A stretch of 20,967 bases of DNA from Hepatocystis sp. ex Piliocolobus tephrosceles (Eukaryota > Apicomplexa > Aconoidasida > Haemosporida > Plasmodiidae), in contig CABPSV020000021.1 of the NCBI GenBank assembly GCA_902459845.2, positions 2,501 through 23,467 of the forward strand, written 5' to 3'. Of this stretch, positions 1 through 9,449 are shown one piece after another. The notes beneath the pieces are model-generated. The model was not told the DNA's origin. It saw only the letters and a list, made by a program, of their open reading frames with translations, and made no database searches. Each line of letters begins with the position of its first letter. Positions within the stretch are counted from its first letter, which is position 1. The position numbers and the translations under genes were made by a program.

Positions 1-484
1 GTTTCTTTTTATACGTTTATAGCAAAATTAAATAAAAAAAATTGTCAATTATATATATATAAGAGCTAACTTTATGCATATATATGTGCATGTATATGTA
101 TATGTATGAATATACAAACACAGGCACAAGTAACTACAATTAGTTAAAACAAAAAAAAAAAAAAGGGACAAAATAACATATATGTTTGTCCATACATAAA
201 TAAATCAAATGTTTATATGATCGTCTTATATAGTTTGTACATTTAGTTTGTTTTTTTAACAAGTTTACTAAACGTATAATATATAACATTAAAAAAAAAA
301 AAAAAAAAAAACGCACGAACAAACGAACGAACACATATTCCTAAGCCAACAGTGTCCTAAGCCAACAGTGTCCTAAGCAAACAGTGTCTTAAGCCAACAG
401 TGTCCTAAGCAAACAGTGTCCTAAGCAAACAGTGTCCTAAGCAAACAGTGTCCTAAGCCAACAGTGTCCTAAGCAAACAGTGTC
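1..484. other. 3' flank of IMP4, no gene seen
   Basis: This is AT-rich sequence downstream of the minus-strand IMP4 gene. It holds TA/CATA microsatellite stretches near 50-115, A-runs near 150-165 and 290-310, and most of a 16-bp minisatellite. The open frame on the minus strand at about 140-334 is made largely of Phe codons read from A-runs, and it has no recognisable protein character. The region probably contains the IMP4 3' UTR and polyadenylation signals. I cannot place these precisely. Confidence 0.6.
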
Positions 485-501
485 CTAAGCCAACATTGTC
501 C
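337..501. repeat. 16-bp minisatellite, about 10 copies
   Basis: The unit is TGTCCTAAGCMAACAG, where M is A or C. Copies start near 337, 353, 369, 385, 401, 417, 433, 449, 465 and 481, followed by a partial copy to 501. Copies differ mainly at the A/C position, with one TGTCTTAAGC variant and a first copy starting ATTCC. The last copy runs into the 3' end of the IMP4 coding sequence and supplies its stop codon. There are no spacers, so this is a direct tandem array and not a CRISPR. Confidence 0.93.
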
Positions 502-1633
502 TTTTTGAATTTAAAAAAGGATGGTATATATATTCATATTCTTCATTTAAAGAATCTAAACATTCTTTGTTTATTTTATAAACAATAAAACTAAATCTAG
601 GTCCAACTTCATGTAAAACAATTTCGTTTTTTTCATTTGTTTCCCAATTGTAATGGCGAAAATATATTATATCATTTTTATTAAAAAATACTATTACTCT
701 ATTATTTTCAAAATTATGAAGACTGTGGTATTCGTTATTTTTTATGGCTATTTTAAAAGCATCATTATCACTATCTTCATCATCTCCGTTATAATTATAT
801 GTATATGTTTTTTTTTGACATACAGTTTGTTCTTTTGTTTTTATATGATCGTTTTGATCCGAGTGCTGTGTTGTATTAGGTCCTGTTTGTTCGTTATCCA
901 AAAATGTATTATTTTTATAAAATGTTGTATTAATACCTGCTTCAGACAATTCATTATTTACTTTGTTAGTTGGTTTAGAATATTTTTTTTTATTTATTCT
1001 AAGTTTTACAGGTGGGAATAAATATTTAAAAATGCTCATAATTCTTTTACCCAAATCTGTATTAAAATTATGAAATATTAAATGTGGATTACAAGTAGAT
1101 ATATTATTTAATTTATCAATAAAATGGTGTCTTGTTTTACAATCTTTTATATTACAAAATAAAGTAGGACCAAAAGGTAAGTGACATATAATTAAATTTC
1201 TTGGCTCTCCTTTATATTCATGAATAATTATAACATCAGTTATGTTATTATTCCTAGCAAACTGTATTATATCTTTTATAAAATAACTACCTCTATTTAT
1301 TTTTTCACTGTTTGGTATAATAAGTTTTAATTCTTTTGCAAAGTTTTCTAATTGGCTAGATGGATTTCTTGAAGTTGTAATTAAAACTTGTGGTTTTTCT
1401 ATTCCACATAAAAAGTATTCATTATCTATCTGTTTGTTAAATGACTTTTCATCAAATAAGTCCATTTTTTTTCTTAATTCATTTTCTTCATTTTTTAAGC
1501 TTCCTTTTATTTTACTATTTTCTTCATAACTTTTTTTTATACTTTTTATTTTCTCTGCATATTTCTTCTTCTCTTCCTCCACTTTTTTTATGTACAAATA
1601 TTCTTTTCTTAGTCTTATGTTGCGTCTTAACAT
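485..1633 (-). CDS. IMP4: U3 snoRNP protein IMP4 (Brix domain)
   Basis: A single-exon gene of 382 aa. IMP4 binds the U3 snoRNA-pre-rRNA duplex in the nucleolar SSU processome, needed for the early cleavages that release 18S rRNA. The N-terminus (MLRRNIRLRKEYLY, residues 1-14, then a charged coiled-coil-like stretch to about 55) matches the usual IMP4 start closely and supports this Met. The Brix domain follows, with VLITTSRNPSS (83-93), ELKLIIPNSEKINRG (101-115), DVIIIHEYKGEP (133-144), LPFGPT (152-157), GKRI (195-198), YLFP (204-207) and the C-terminal VGPRF motif (343-347). The ending YHPFLNSKR also matches the family. Between YLFP and the next strand (VIVFFNKNDIIYFRHY, about 313-328) there is an insert of about 100 residues rich in Asn/Lys/Asp that most IMP4 proteins lack. 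The last residues and the stop lie in the downstream minisatellite. Gene identity is firm; the function is inferred from the family. Confidence 0.95.
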   Translation of the reverse strand: MLRRNIRLRKEYLYIKKVEEEKKKYAEKIKSIKKSYEENSKIKGSLKNEENELRKKMDLFDEKSFNKQIDNEYFLCGIEKPQVLITTSRNPSSQLENFAKELKLIIPNSEKINRGSYFIKDIIQFARNNNITDVIIIHEYKGEPRNLIICHLPFGPTLFCNIKDCKTRHHFIDKLNNISTCNPHLIFHNFNTDLGKRIMSIFKYLFPPVKLRINKKKYSKPTNKVNNELSEAGINTTFYKNNTFLDNEQTGPNTTQHSDQNDHIKTKEQTVCQKKTYTYNYNGDDEDSDNDAFKIAIKNNEYHSLHNFENNRVIVFFNKNDIIYFRHYNWETNEKNEIVLHEVGPRFSFIVYKINKECLDSLNEEYEYIYHPFLNSKRTMLA

Positions 1634-1711
1634 TTTGATAAAAAGAAAAAAAAAAAAATAAAAAAAAAATAAGGAATAAATTGTACTGCGAACCTTTATG
1701 TTTGTAAAAGC

Positions 1712-1907
1712 GTAAAATGGCCAAACAAATGGTATTGTAAAATGGTTAAACAGCTTTGTAAAATGGATAAACGGATTTGTAAAATGGATAAACGGATTTG
1801 TAAAATGGCTAAATAAACAGTTTTGTAAAATGGCTAAATAAACAGTTTTGTAAAATGGCTAAATAAACAGTTTTGTGAAGTAGCTAAACAAACAGTTTTG
1901 TAAACTG
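1712..1907. repeat. Degenerate 21-25-bp tandem repeat
   Basis: Eight to nine imperfect copies share the core TTGTAAAATGGMTAAAC. The three clearest consecutive copies have a 25-bp period (TTTTGTAAAATGGCTAAATAAACAG). Earlier copies are shorter and read GGATAAACGGA in the middle. The array starts about 80 bp upstream of the IMP4 ATG, so it may lie in the 5' UTR or promoter. It has no coding potential. Confidence 0.85.
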
Positions 1908-1948
1908 AATTTTCTTCGTTTTATGCGCTAAGCATGGCTATATATATT

Positions 1949-1999
<51 letters not shown>

Positions 2000-2147
2000 A
2001 TTTTTTTTTTTTTTGTTGTATATGTTTCGAATAGCCCAACAATCAACTGTTATAATTGCTCCTTCAAGCCTTTTTGTTTAATCTTTAATTATGACATATA
2101 TGTACTAGGTATATATATACGCCTATATTACTGCAGTTATTTTCTTC

Positions 2148-2149
<2 letters not shown>

Positions 2150-2197
<48 letters not shown>
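2150..2197. repeat. Poly(T), 48 nt
   Basis: An uninterrupted run of T in the IMP4/HSP70 intergenic region. Long A/T homopolymers are common in Plasmodium intergenic DNA. The exact length is prone to sequencing error. Confidence 0.85.
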
Positions 2198-2200
<3 letters not shown>

Positions 2201-2730
2201 TCGTTACTGCTTTGAAGAAACAATGTATTATAAAGCTAAAAAAAAATGCTTTTAATTAAGAATTACAGAAATATGTATTGTTATGTATATAAAATGTTAT
2301 CTGTTATTTGTTCAGTTATCTTTACTAGCTTAATTTTAAGTGTTTATATTTTTTTTGTTATCTTAAACTATATATGTACCTTGACTAATTTAATTTTATG
2401 TACCTCACTTAGCTAGCTTAAATGTTTTGTATCTTTTTCCTAGCTATTTTTTCCCCCCGTTTGTAATTTTTTTTTGTGCTAAGTTTATTACGTGACGTTA
2501 TTTAAGTGTTAAAAAAAAAAATAAAAAAAAAAATAAGTTAAACAGAATTAAACAAAATTAACAAATAGTAACTAACGCATATAAAAATATATAGTCAAGT
2601 TGATTATTACTATGAAACGAGATAAAGGTAGAAAAAAAAAAAAAAAAATGCGTGGCTACTCAGTGTGGTAATATATAAATAATATATGAGTTAGTAACCT
2701 ATTTAAAAAATGAGCACATTAATATATACT

Positions 2731-2766
<36 letters not shown>

Positions 2767-3984
2767 CACATAAGATTATATTATCTACCTATATTATTCG
2801 AAATCGTAAATATGTTCTTTTAATATTTACAGTGTCAGTTGAAAGAAAAACACGTTTAACTGTACATGTTACATTATTAAAAATAATGAATTTTAAAAAT
2901 AATGAATTCACGAACGAAATGGTGTAGGGGCGAAATAAAAGCCTAAAAACACAAACAAGTGAATAGGGTTAACTTCTATATAATAATCTTTTAAAATATA
3001 TGACATGCGCAATATGTAACAGGTCTATTTTGTAGCGTATAAACGTAACTTCTTCAGTTATATATTTTTTAAACTATGTTTATTATGTTAATATTTTTAT
3101 TCTTATGTATATAAATACATATATATGTATATATATATATACATACATAACGTTGCATTATGATATATACATGGTTAAAATAAACTAGTATAATTAGCAA
3201 TTGTTTATATTAAGATGGAGCAAAAAAAAAAAAAAAAAAAAAAGACGTTTAAATTTGAAATAACAGTTTTAAGCATTAAACGTAAAACTATGATATGTAT
3301 TTCATTTCCCTTTAAAGCATAAATATGTATATAGGCAAATCAATTATATGTTATATATTTATGTACGTCCCTTTCAAAATGAACAACTTATGAGATGATA
3401 TAAAAAACAGCCTCTTTCCATTTTTTATTTTTTTTGACACAAATACCGATTTTATAGAAAAAACATTTTTTGTTTTTAAAGAAGGAAACATAAATTATGT
3501 TTTATAAAAAAAATTGTTATATTTGTTACTTTTTTTTTTTTTTTTTTTAATTACTATTGCAAACATAACAAAAAAAAAATGTTCACCATTTTATCATTGC
3601 GCTACGATATGCTAGAATTACGTGCTATATACCTACACTACTACAGTTATACCATTATATTTCTTAATTTTTATTAAAACTAGCAAAACAAGTGAAGCCA
3701 CATGTTCGAACGTACAATTAAAAAGAAAAAAATTTTCAACTTGAGAACTTAAAGGTTAATATGTACAAATATACATATGCATGCGCAAGAGTAATACGGG
3801 TATAAAAACGTTTATTGTGTTTATAAATGTACAATGTTATGATATATGTATATATATAAATATATAATTACTTTTTTTATTTTTATGAACGTTCATATGT
3901 TCTATGCTTATTTAGTGAATATTGTATAAAAAATGTTATTAACATTCATGTATTTATTTACATACAATGTGGTTTGCTATTCTA

Positions 3985-4040
3985 AAAAAAAGGTTAATAA
4001 AAAAAGGTTAATAAAAAAAGGTTAATAAAAAAAGGTTAAT
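3985..4040. repeat. 14-bp tandem repeat, 4 copies
   Basis: Four exact copies of AAAAAAAGGTTAAT occur in a row. They lie just upstream of the GC-motif cluster in the HSP70 upstream region. Confidence 0.93.
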
Positions 4041-4109
4041 ATAGATAAGAATAAAATTGAAGCTTTATAAATGATGCCTCATAAAGGCTAAAGTAGTAAT
4101 AAAATACGG

Positions 4110-4336
4110 GTGGGGCCTTTTAAAAATCAAAATAAAAATCAAAATAAAAGTCGAAATAAATGTCGAAATAAGGTAAGAACTGACATTTTTTATAAAAGCT
4201 AAGATAATAAAAAAACTGAAAAACACTTAAGGAAAATAATGTTAAAATAATAGCGAGGTAAAAACGCCCCGTACTAATTTAAAAAAAAAAAAAAAAAAAA
4301 AATAATAATAATAATAATGGGGCCAAATGGCCCCGT
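4110..4336. promoter_or_regulatory. G-box-like cluster upstream of HSP70
   Basis: Four heptamers fit the published Plasmodium heat-shock G-box consensus (A/G)NGGGG(C/A). They are GTGGGGC at 4110-4116 (+), ACGGGGC at 4266-4272 (-), ATGGGGC at 4317-4323 (+) and ACGGGGC at 4330-4336 (-). In such AT-rich DNA these are conspicuous. The last two form the inverted repeat GGGGCCA-AA-TGGCCCC (4319-4334), bracketed by a 22-nt A-run (4281-4302) and a 29-nt T-run (4338-4366). They lie about 750-975 bp upstream of the HSP70 ATG. The consensus and its link to hsp genes are established for P. falciparum. That these copies regulate this gene is inference, since IMP4 shares the same upstream region. Confidence 0.6.
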
Positions 4337-4337
4337 G

Positions 4338-4368
<31 letters not shown>

Positions 4369-4475
4369 TCCCATTTTTTATATTTTAAATAAAAATAAAT
4401 ACCGAATTTTCGTCCCATCTTTTTATATATAAAATTAGCTCTAAAAAGGAAGATAAAATTAATCAATTTATTTTA

Positions 4476-4507
<32 letters not shown>

Positions 4508-4696
4508 CTTATCACTATTTTTCTTAAGAATTATCTTTTATCCCCCAAATTAAAAATTTTTTATTTTATATATTTATTTTTTTTAAATAAGTTTAAAAAC
4601 ATTTAAATAAAATATAATATGTAATATAATTTTTTATTTTATTTTTAGCATGTAATTTAATTTATTTTTATTAATTTATTATATTATATAATATAC

Positions 4697-4699
<3 letters not shown>

Positions 4700-4736
<37 letters not shown>
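4700..4736. repeat. Poly(T), 37 nt
   Basis: An uninterrupted T-run about 350 bp upstream of the HSP70 start codon, probably in the promoter or 5' UTR. It may act as a nucleosome-disfavouring tract, as dA:dT tracts generally do; that role is inference. Confidence 0.8.
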
Positions 4737-4738
<2 letters not shown>

Positions 4739-5083
4739 TCATTAATTGTAGTTTTTTTTTTTTTATTTAATTAATTAAAAAAAATATTGTAAATATTGTA
4801 CTATTTATATATACTTAAAAAAAAATTTATATTAATAACAGTACGCAATAACAACATAATAAACGAATTGGTTTATTTTTTACATCAATTTAATTGAAAA
4901 AGTGTATACAATAATATATTATATATATGTATATATACTTTTTTTTTTTTTTTTGGTGTGCTCGATAATTTTCTTATTTCGTTATTTTTTTAACGTTTTA
5001 TTTTTCTTTATATTTTTCGCTCCACTTTCTCGTTTTAATTTTTTAATATTTTTGCACTCTTAAAAACGCATTAATAAAAAAAA

Positions 5084-7138
5084 ATGGCCAGCGCAAAAAC
5101 AACAAAACCAAACTTACCCGAATCAAACATTGCCATAGGTATCGATTTAGGTACCACTTACTCCTGTGTTGGTGTATGGAGAAATGAAAATGTCGACATT
5201 ATTGCTAATGACCAAGGTAACAGAACTACACCATCATATGTTGCATTTACTGATACCGAAAGATTAATCGGTGACGCAGCCAAAAACCAAGTAGCTAGAA
5301 ATCCAGAAAATACCGTTTTTGATGCTAAGAGGTTAATCGGTAGAAAATTTACTGAATCATCAGTACAAAGTGATATGAAACATTGGCCATTTACAGTAAA
5401 ATCAGGACTTGAAGAAAAACCAATGATAGAAGTTACATATCAAGGTGAGAAAAAAATGTTTCATCCAGAAGAAATTTCATCTATGGTGTTACAAAAAATG
5501 AAAGAAAATGCTGAAGCTTTTCTTGGAAAGTCAATTAAAAATGCAGTCATTACAGTTCCAGCTTATTTTAATGATTCACAAAGACAAGCAACAAAAGATG
5601 CAGGTACCATTGCTGGTTTGAACGTTATGAGAATTATTAATGAACCAACTGCAGCAGCTATTGCATATGGTTTACATAAAAAAGGAAAAGGTGAAAAAAA
5701 TATTTTAATTTTTGATTTAGGAGGAGGTACATTTGACGTTTCTTTGTTGACTATTGAAGATGGTATCTTTGAAGTAAAAGCAACTGCTGGTGATACCCAT
5801 TTGGGAGGAGAAGATTTTGACAATAGATTAGTTAATTTCTGTGTTGAAGATTTTAAAAGAAAAAATAGAGGAAAAGATTTATCAAAAAATAGCAGAGCAT
5901 TGAGAAGACTTAGAACACAATGTGAAAGAGCAAAGAGAACTTTATCATCTTCTACACAAGCAACGATCGAAATTGATTCTTTATTTGAAGGTATTGACTA
6001 TAGTGTTACAGTTAGTAGAGCACGTTTTGAAGAGTTATGTATTGATTATTTTAGAGATACTTTAGTACCCGTAGAAAAGGTGTTAAAAGATTCTATGATG
6101 GATAAGAAAAGTGTACATGAAGTTGTGTTAGTTGGAGGTTCAACAAGAATTCCAAAAATTCAAACACTTATTAAAGAATTTTTTAATGGTAAAGAAGCTT
6201 GCCGATCTATTAATCCTGATGAGGCTGTAGCATATGGTGCAGCTGTACAAGCAGCTATTTTATCAGGTGACCAATCTACTGCAGTACAAGATTTATTATT
6301 ATTAGATGTATGTTCTTTATCGTTAGGATTGGAAACTGCTGGAGGTGTTATGACAAAGTTAATAGAAAGAAATACAACTATCCCAGCTAAAAAAAGTCAA
6401 ATTTTTACAACCTATGCTGATAATCAACCAGGTGTGTTAATTCAAGTATACGAAGGTGAAAGAGCATTAACCAAAGACAACAATTTATTAGGTAAATTTC
6501 ATTTAGATGGTATTCCACCAGCACCAAGAAAAGTACCACAAATAGAAGTTATTTTTGACATTGACGCTAATGGTATTTTAAATGTAACTGCTGTTGAAAA
6601 ATCTACAGGTAAACAAAATCATATTACTATTACAAATGACAAGGGTAGATTAACACCTGAAGAAATAGATCGTATGGTTAATGATGCAGAAAAATACAAA
6701 GCAGAAGATGAAGAAAACAAAAAAAGAATCGAAGCTAGAAATAGTCTTGAAAATTACTTATATGGTGTTAAAAGTAGTTTAGAAGATCAAAAGATAAAAG
6801 AGAAATTACAACCAACTGAAATTGAAACTTGTATGAAAACTATTAGTACTATTCTTGAATGGTTAGAAAAGAACCAATTAGCTGGAAAGGATGAGTATGA
6901 AGCAAAACAAAAAGAAGCAGAAGCAGTATGTGCACCAATTATGTCTAAAATCTATCAAGATTTAGGAGGAGCAGCAGGTGCAGCTGGAGCAGGTGGTATG
7001 CCAGGAGGAATGCCAGGAGGTATGCCAGGTGGAATGCCAGGTGGTATGAATTTTCCAGGAGGAATGCCAGGTGGAATGCCCGGAGCAGGAGCACCAGGTG
7101 CCTCAGGAAGTGGTCCAACCGTTGAAGAAGTAGATTGA
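5084..7138 (+). CDS. HSP70: Cytosolic heat shock protein 70 (HSP70-1)
   Basis: An intronless gene encoding 684 aa of the main cytosolic/nuclear ATP-dependent chaperone, which folds client proteins with J-domain co-chaperones, nucleotide exchange factors and Hsp90 via HOP. The start MASAK and what follows are almost identical to P. falciparum Hsp70-1 (about 677 aa by recollection). The ATPase domain (about 1-395) carries IDLGTTYS (20-27), [12 protein letters not shown] (about 208-219) and VGGSTRIP (350-357). The interdomain linker is followed by the substrate-binding domain (about 400-520) and the helical lid to about 625. The Gly-rich tail (about 632-675) has six GGMP units and one GGM-NFP variant, typical of malarial cytosolic Hsp70. 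The C-terminal EEVD (681-684) docks TPR co-chaperones and marks cytosolic location. There is no signal or transit peptide. The context AATAAAAAAAAATGG fits an A-rich Plasmodium start. Heat inducibility through upstream G-boxes is plausible but not shown. Confidence 0.99.
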   Translation: MASAKTTKPNLPESNIAIGIDLGTTYSCVGVWRNENVDIIANDQGNRTTPSYVAFTDTERLIGDAAKNQVARNPENTVFDAKRLIGRKFTESSVQSDMKHWPFTVKSGLEEKPMIEVTYQGEKKMFHPEEISSMVLQKMKENAEAFLGKSIKNAVITVPAYFNDSQRQATKDAGTIAGLNVMRIINEPTAAAIAYGLHKKGKGEKNILIFDLGGGTFDVSLLTIEDGIFEVKATAGDTHLGGEDFDNRLVNFCVEDFKRKNRGKDLSKNSRALRRLRTQCERAKRTLSSSTQATIEIDSLFEGIDYSVTVSRARFEELCIDYFRDTLVPVEKVLKDSMMDKKSVHEVVLVGGSTRIPKIQTLIKEFFNGKEACRSINPDEAVAYGAAVQAAILSGDQSTAVQDLLLLDVCSLSLGLETAGGVMTKLIERNTTIPAKKSQIFTTYADNQPGVLIQVYEGERALTKDNNLLGKFHLDGIPPAPRKVPQIEVIFDIDANGILNVTAVEKSTGKQNHITITNDKGRLTPEEIDRMVNDAEKYKAEDEENKKRIEARNSLENYLYGVKSSLEDQKIKEKLQPTEIETCMKTISTILEWLEKNQLAGKDEYEAKQKEAEAVCAPIMSKIYQDLGGAAGAAGAGGMPGGMPGGMPGGMPGGMNFPGGMPGGMPGAGAPGASGSGPTVEEVD

Positions 7139-7687
7139 ACTTGATAAAAAAAAAAAAAATAAATAAAATAAAATAAAAATATAAATAGTGGTGTTTTTTT
7201 GTATGTTAAATAAAAGGAAGTAAGAGAAGGGGACAATTGAAAGTGTTGTGTATGTGTGTGTGTACATATATAAAATGCATATACTAATTATGTGTATGTA
7301 TTTGTTTATATGTTCTTGTGCTGCTGCGCAACCGCGACTTTTGTTTAGAAAATCATTTTAGTAGCTGTATTTATATGTATATATATATATATATGTATAC
7401 AATTGTATATTTATTTACGCTTCATGTTTATCGTGTGTGTCAGTGTAAGATTATGCATTTTTTTTTTTTTTTTATTTTTTGTAATTTAAATAAAATATCG
7501 TGCTATATCTTTTTATACGCTTACATATACACATATATGTATATATATATATATATATATATGTGTATATAAAAACTTATGCGTACATTTATGTGCACTT
7601 GTATATTATACAAAAACATTATATAATAAAACATTTCAATAAATAAAATTAAATAAGTAAAACTTATCAAAAATTAAGTAAACGAAA

Positions 7688-7948
7688 AAAAAATAGCCGA
7701 ATAAAAAAAATAGCTATTAAAAAAAAAAAGCTAGCCAAAAAAATAGCTATTAAAAAAAAAAAGCTAGCCAAAAAAATAGCTGACCAAAAAAATAGCTAGC
7801 CAAAAAAATAGCTGACCAAAAAAATAGCTAGCTAAAAAAATAGCTGACCAAAAAAATAGCTGACCAAAAAAATAGCTGACCAAAAAAATAGCTGACCAAA
7901 AAAATAGCTGACCAAAAAAATAGCTAGCTAAAAAAAAACTACTAAAAA
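7688..7948. repeat. 16-bp minisatellite with AGCT cores
   Basis: The basic unit is AAAAAAATAGCTGACC (16 bp). Variants carry TAGCTAGCC, TAGCTAGCT, or TAGCTATTAAAA with a longer A-run. Five nearly identical GACC copies lie at about 7843-7920, and upstream copies alternate GACC and AGCC forms. The A-run is always on the plus strand, and the short palindromes AGCT and TAGCTA recur every 16 bp. The array sits in the shared 3' region of the convergent genes HSP70 and CPSF2. Confidence 0.88.
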
Positions 7949-7997
7949 AAATGTTTAACTCTGTATTTTGAGTAGTGCTCATTTTTATATATAATTA

Positions 7998-8180
7998 TAC
8001 TAAGTACATTATACTAAATATGTTGTATTAAATATGTTGTACTAAATATGTTGTACTAAATATGTTGTACTAAATATGTTGTACTAAATATGTTGTACTA
8101 AATATATTGTACTAAATATATTGTACTAAATATGTTGTACTAAATATGTTGTACTAAATATATTGTACTAAATATATTGT
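7998..8180. repeat. 14-bp minisatellite, about 12 copies
   Basis: The unit is ACTAAATATGTTGT (14 bp). Variants include ATTAAATATG and ACTAAATATATTGT, the latter in two short blocks. The array starts about 50 bp after the neighbouring 16-bp array ends. It is non-coding. Confidence 0.92.
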
Positions 8181-8730
8181 AAAAATAAATGCTTGCAACA
8201 GAGTTAGTTCGTGTCAAGTGCACATATAAAAAGACAAAATTAATTGTGCCTGTACGTATGTATGTATGTAGCTTTCGTTCACATTTTAGATTTTGTATAT
8301 ATTGAACATGTTATACTTTGAACATGTTATATTTTGAATTTTTTTTTTTTTTTTTTTTTTTTTCACACGAAATGATACTTTAGTATTATTTTTAAATAGG
8401 AAGCATGTCGAAACGAATGCGTATGATATGCGCGTGGGTATATTAATAGTACATAACTTTAAAAAAAAACAAATTGTTTTTGTATGGCACAAAAATGGAA
8501 GTTGTAGTTTTTTATAAGTGATTAAAAAAAAAAATACATTTACAATATAAATTGAAAAAAATGTATAAATTAACATACAACACATGTATGCACACGTGTA
8601 TGAGGACAAGCGGTAGTAAAAAAAAAAAAAAAAAAAAAGCCATTACAATAAAAAACATAAATACAAAAAAATTTGTACGTATATAATACACTTACATTCA
8701 CACTGAGAAATGCAAATATTTTTTTTTTTT

Positions 8731-9397
8731 TTATATAGAAATGTTGTTATACATATTTTTTAAAGTATTACGTAAAAAATAAAATGCAGGGTCTAATGAA
8801 CTTTCGATTTTCCAAACAAAATTAGTAGTGTTTGGTGTGGCAGTAGTAGTAGTTACATTATTTTTTTCGGTTGGTACAATTCCTGTTTTACATGCTTCTT
8901 TTTTAACAATAACATTTTCGTTAACTATTATTTCGTGACTACTTGCATAATTTAAGCCTTTGTAAAAAATTTTATTTATTTGCCCGGATAACTTTTGTAT
9001 ACTTACATCTCCAATATAGAGATTACCGTTAAATTTGTTTTTTTCTTCATTTTCTTTTTGGTATATAATATTGTTATTTTGTGTTTCCTCTTCCACATTT
9101 TTCATAATATGATGATTTTTATTAACTTGTAAGTTTATATTATCACTACCATTTATTTGGTCATTTTTTTGTTCGTTTTTTTTGTTTCCCTCTTGTTCAT
9201 TTGTGTTGGTAGTAGTTGTGGTAGTAGTTATAGTAGTAGCAACATCAGTAGCAGTAGTATTATTATTATTATTAATATTTTCAATCTCGTTATATTTTTC
9301 ATCATTATTTTCGTCATTATAAATTAAAGATATTGTATAATCTGCATCCGTGTGTTGACTCCAAAAAGTGCTGTGTTCGTTTATAAATTTTTTCCTA

Positions 9398-9449
<52 letters not shown>

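Larger units (their letters stand above)
1634..5083. other. Divergent intergenic region IMP4 / HSP70
   Basis: No protein-coding frame with convincing composition is present in these 3.45 kb. The region must contain the 5' UTRs and promoters of both flanking genes. It holds a degenerate 21-25-bp repeat (1712-1907), TA microsatellites (about 1948-1990 and 2738-2764), poly(T) of 48 nt (2150-2197), a 14-bp repeat (3985-4040), a GC-motif cluster (4110-4336), and further T-runs of 29 nt (4338-4366), 29 nt (4479-4507) and 37 nt (4700-4736). The last 700 bases before the HSP70 ATG are almost pure A/T and are probably 5' UTR and core promoter. I see no tRNA or rRNA. A possible structured RNA at about 4059-4201 is discussed in the findings. 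Confidence 0.7.
7139..8730. other. Convergent 3' flanks HSP70 / CPSF2
   Basis: No credible gene. The start is the HSP70 3' UTR, followed by GT/TA microsatellites (about 7245-7285, 7375-7395 and 7540-7565). Two minisatellites fill 7688-8180. Several A/T homopolymers (about 8339-8363 and 8618-8638) precede the CPSF2 stop codon. Open frames here arise from repeats: for example, a minus-strand Phe/Leu/Trp-rich frame at 7764-7982 is the 16-bp repeat read through. Confidence 0.7.

Noticed and set aside
337..501. Regular short repeats resembling a CRISPR array
   Set aside because: The 16-bp units are directly adjacent with no spacers, and the genome is eukaryotic.
653..1021. Plus-strand ORF of 122 codons opposite IMP4
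   Set aside because: It is an Ile/Phe-rich antisense shadow of the low-complexity insert of IMP4. IMP4 itself has full family support.
5563..5823. Minus-strand ORF inside HSP70 (and another at 6955-7236)
   Set aside because: Both are antisense shadows of conserved HSP70 codons; the second is the GGMP repeat read backwards as Pro/Gly/Ile.
7764..7982. Minus-strand ORF rich in Phe, Trp, Leu and Gly, looking like a membrane repeat protein
   Set aside because: It is entirely the 16-bp minisatellite; the hydrophobicity comes from reading A7 runs as Phe.
8286..8609. Minus-strand ORF of 107 codons downstream of CPSF2
   Set aside because: It has poly-Lys from a homopolymer and random composition, lies in the 3' flank, and shows no family resemblance.
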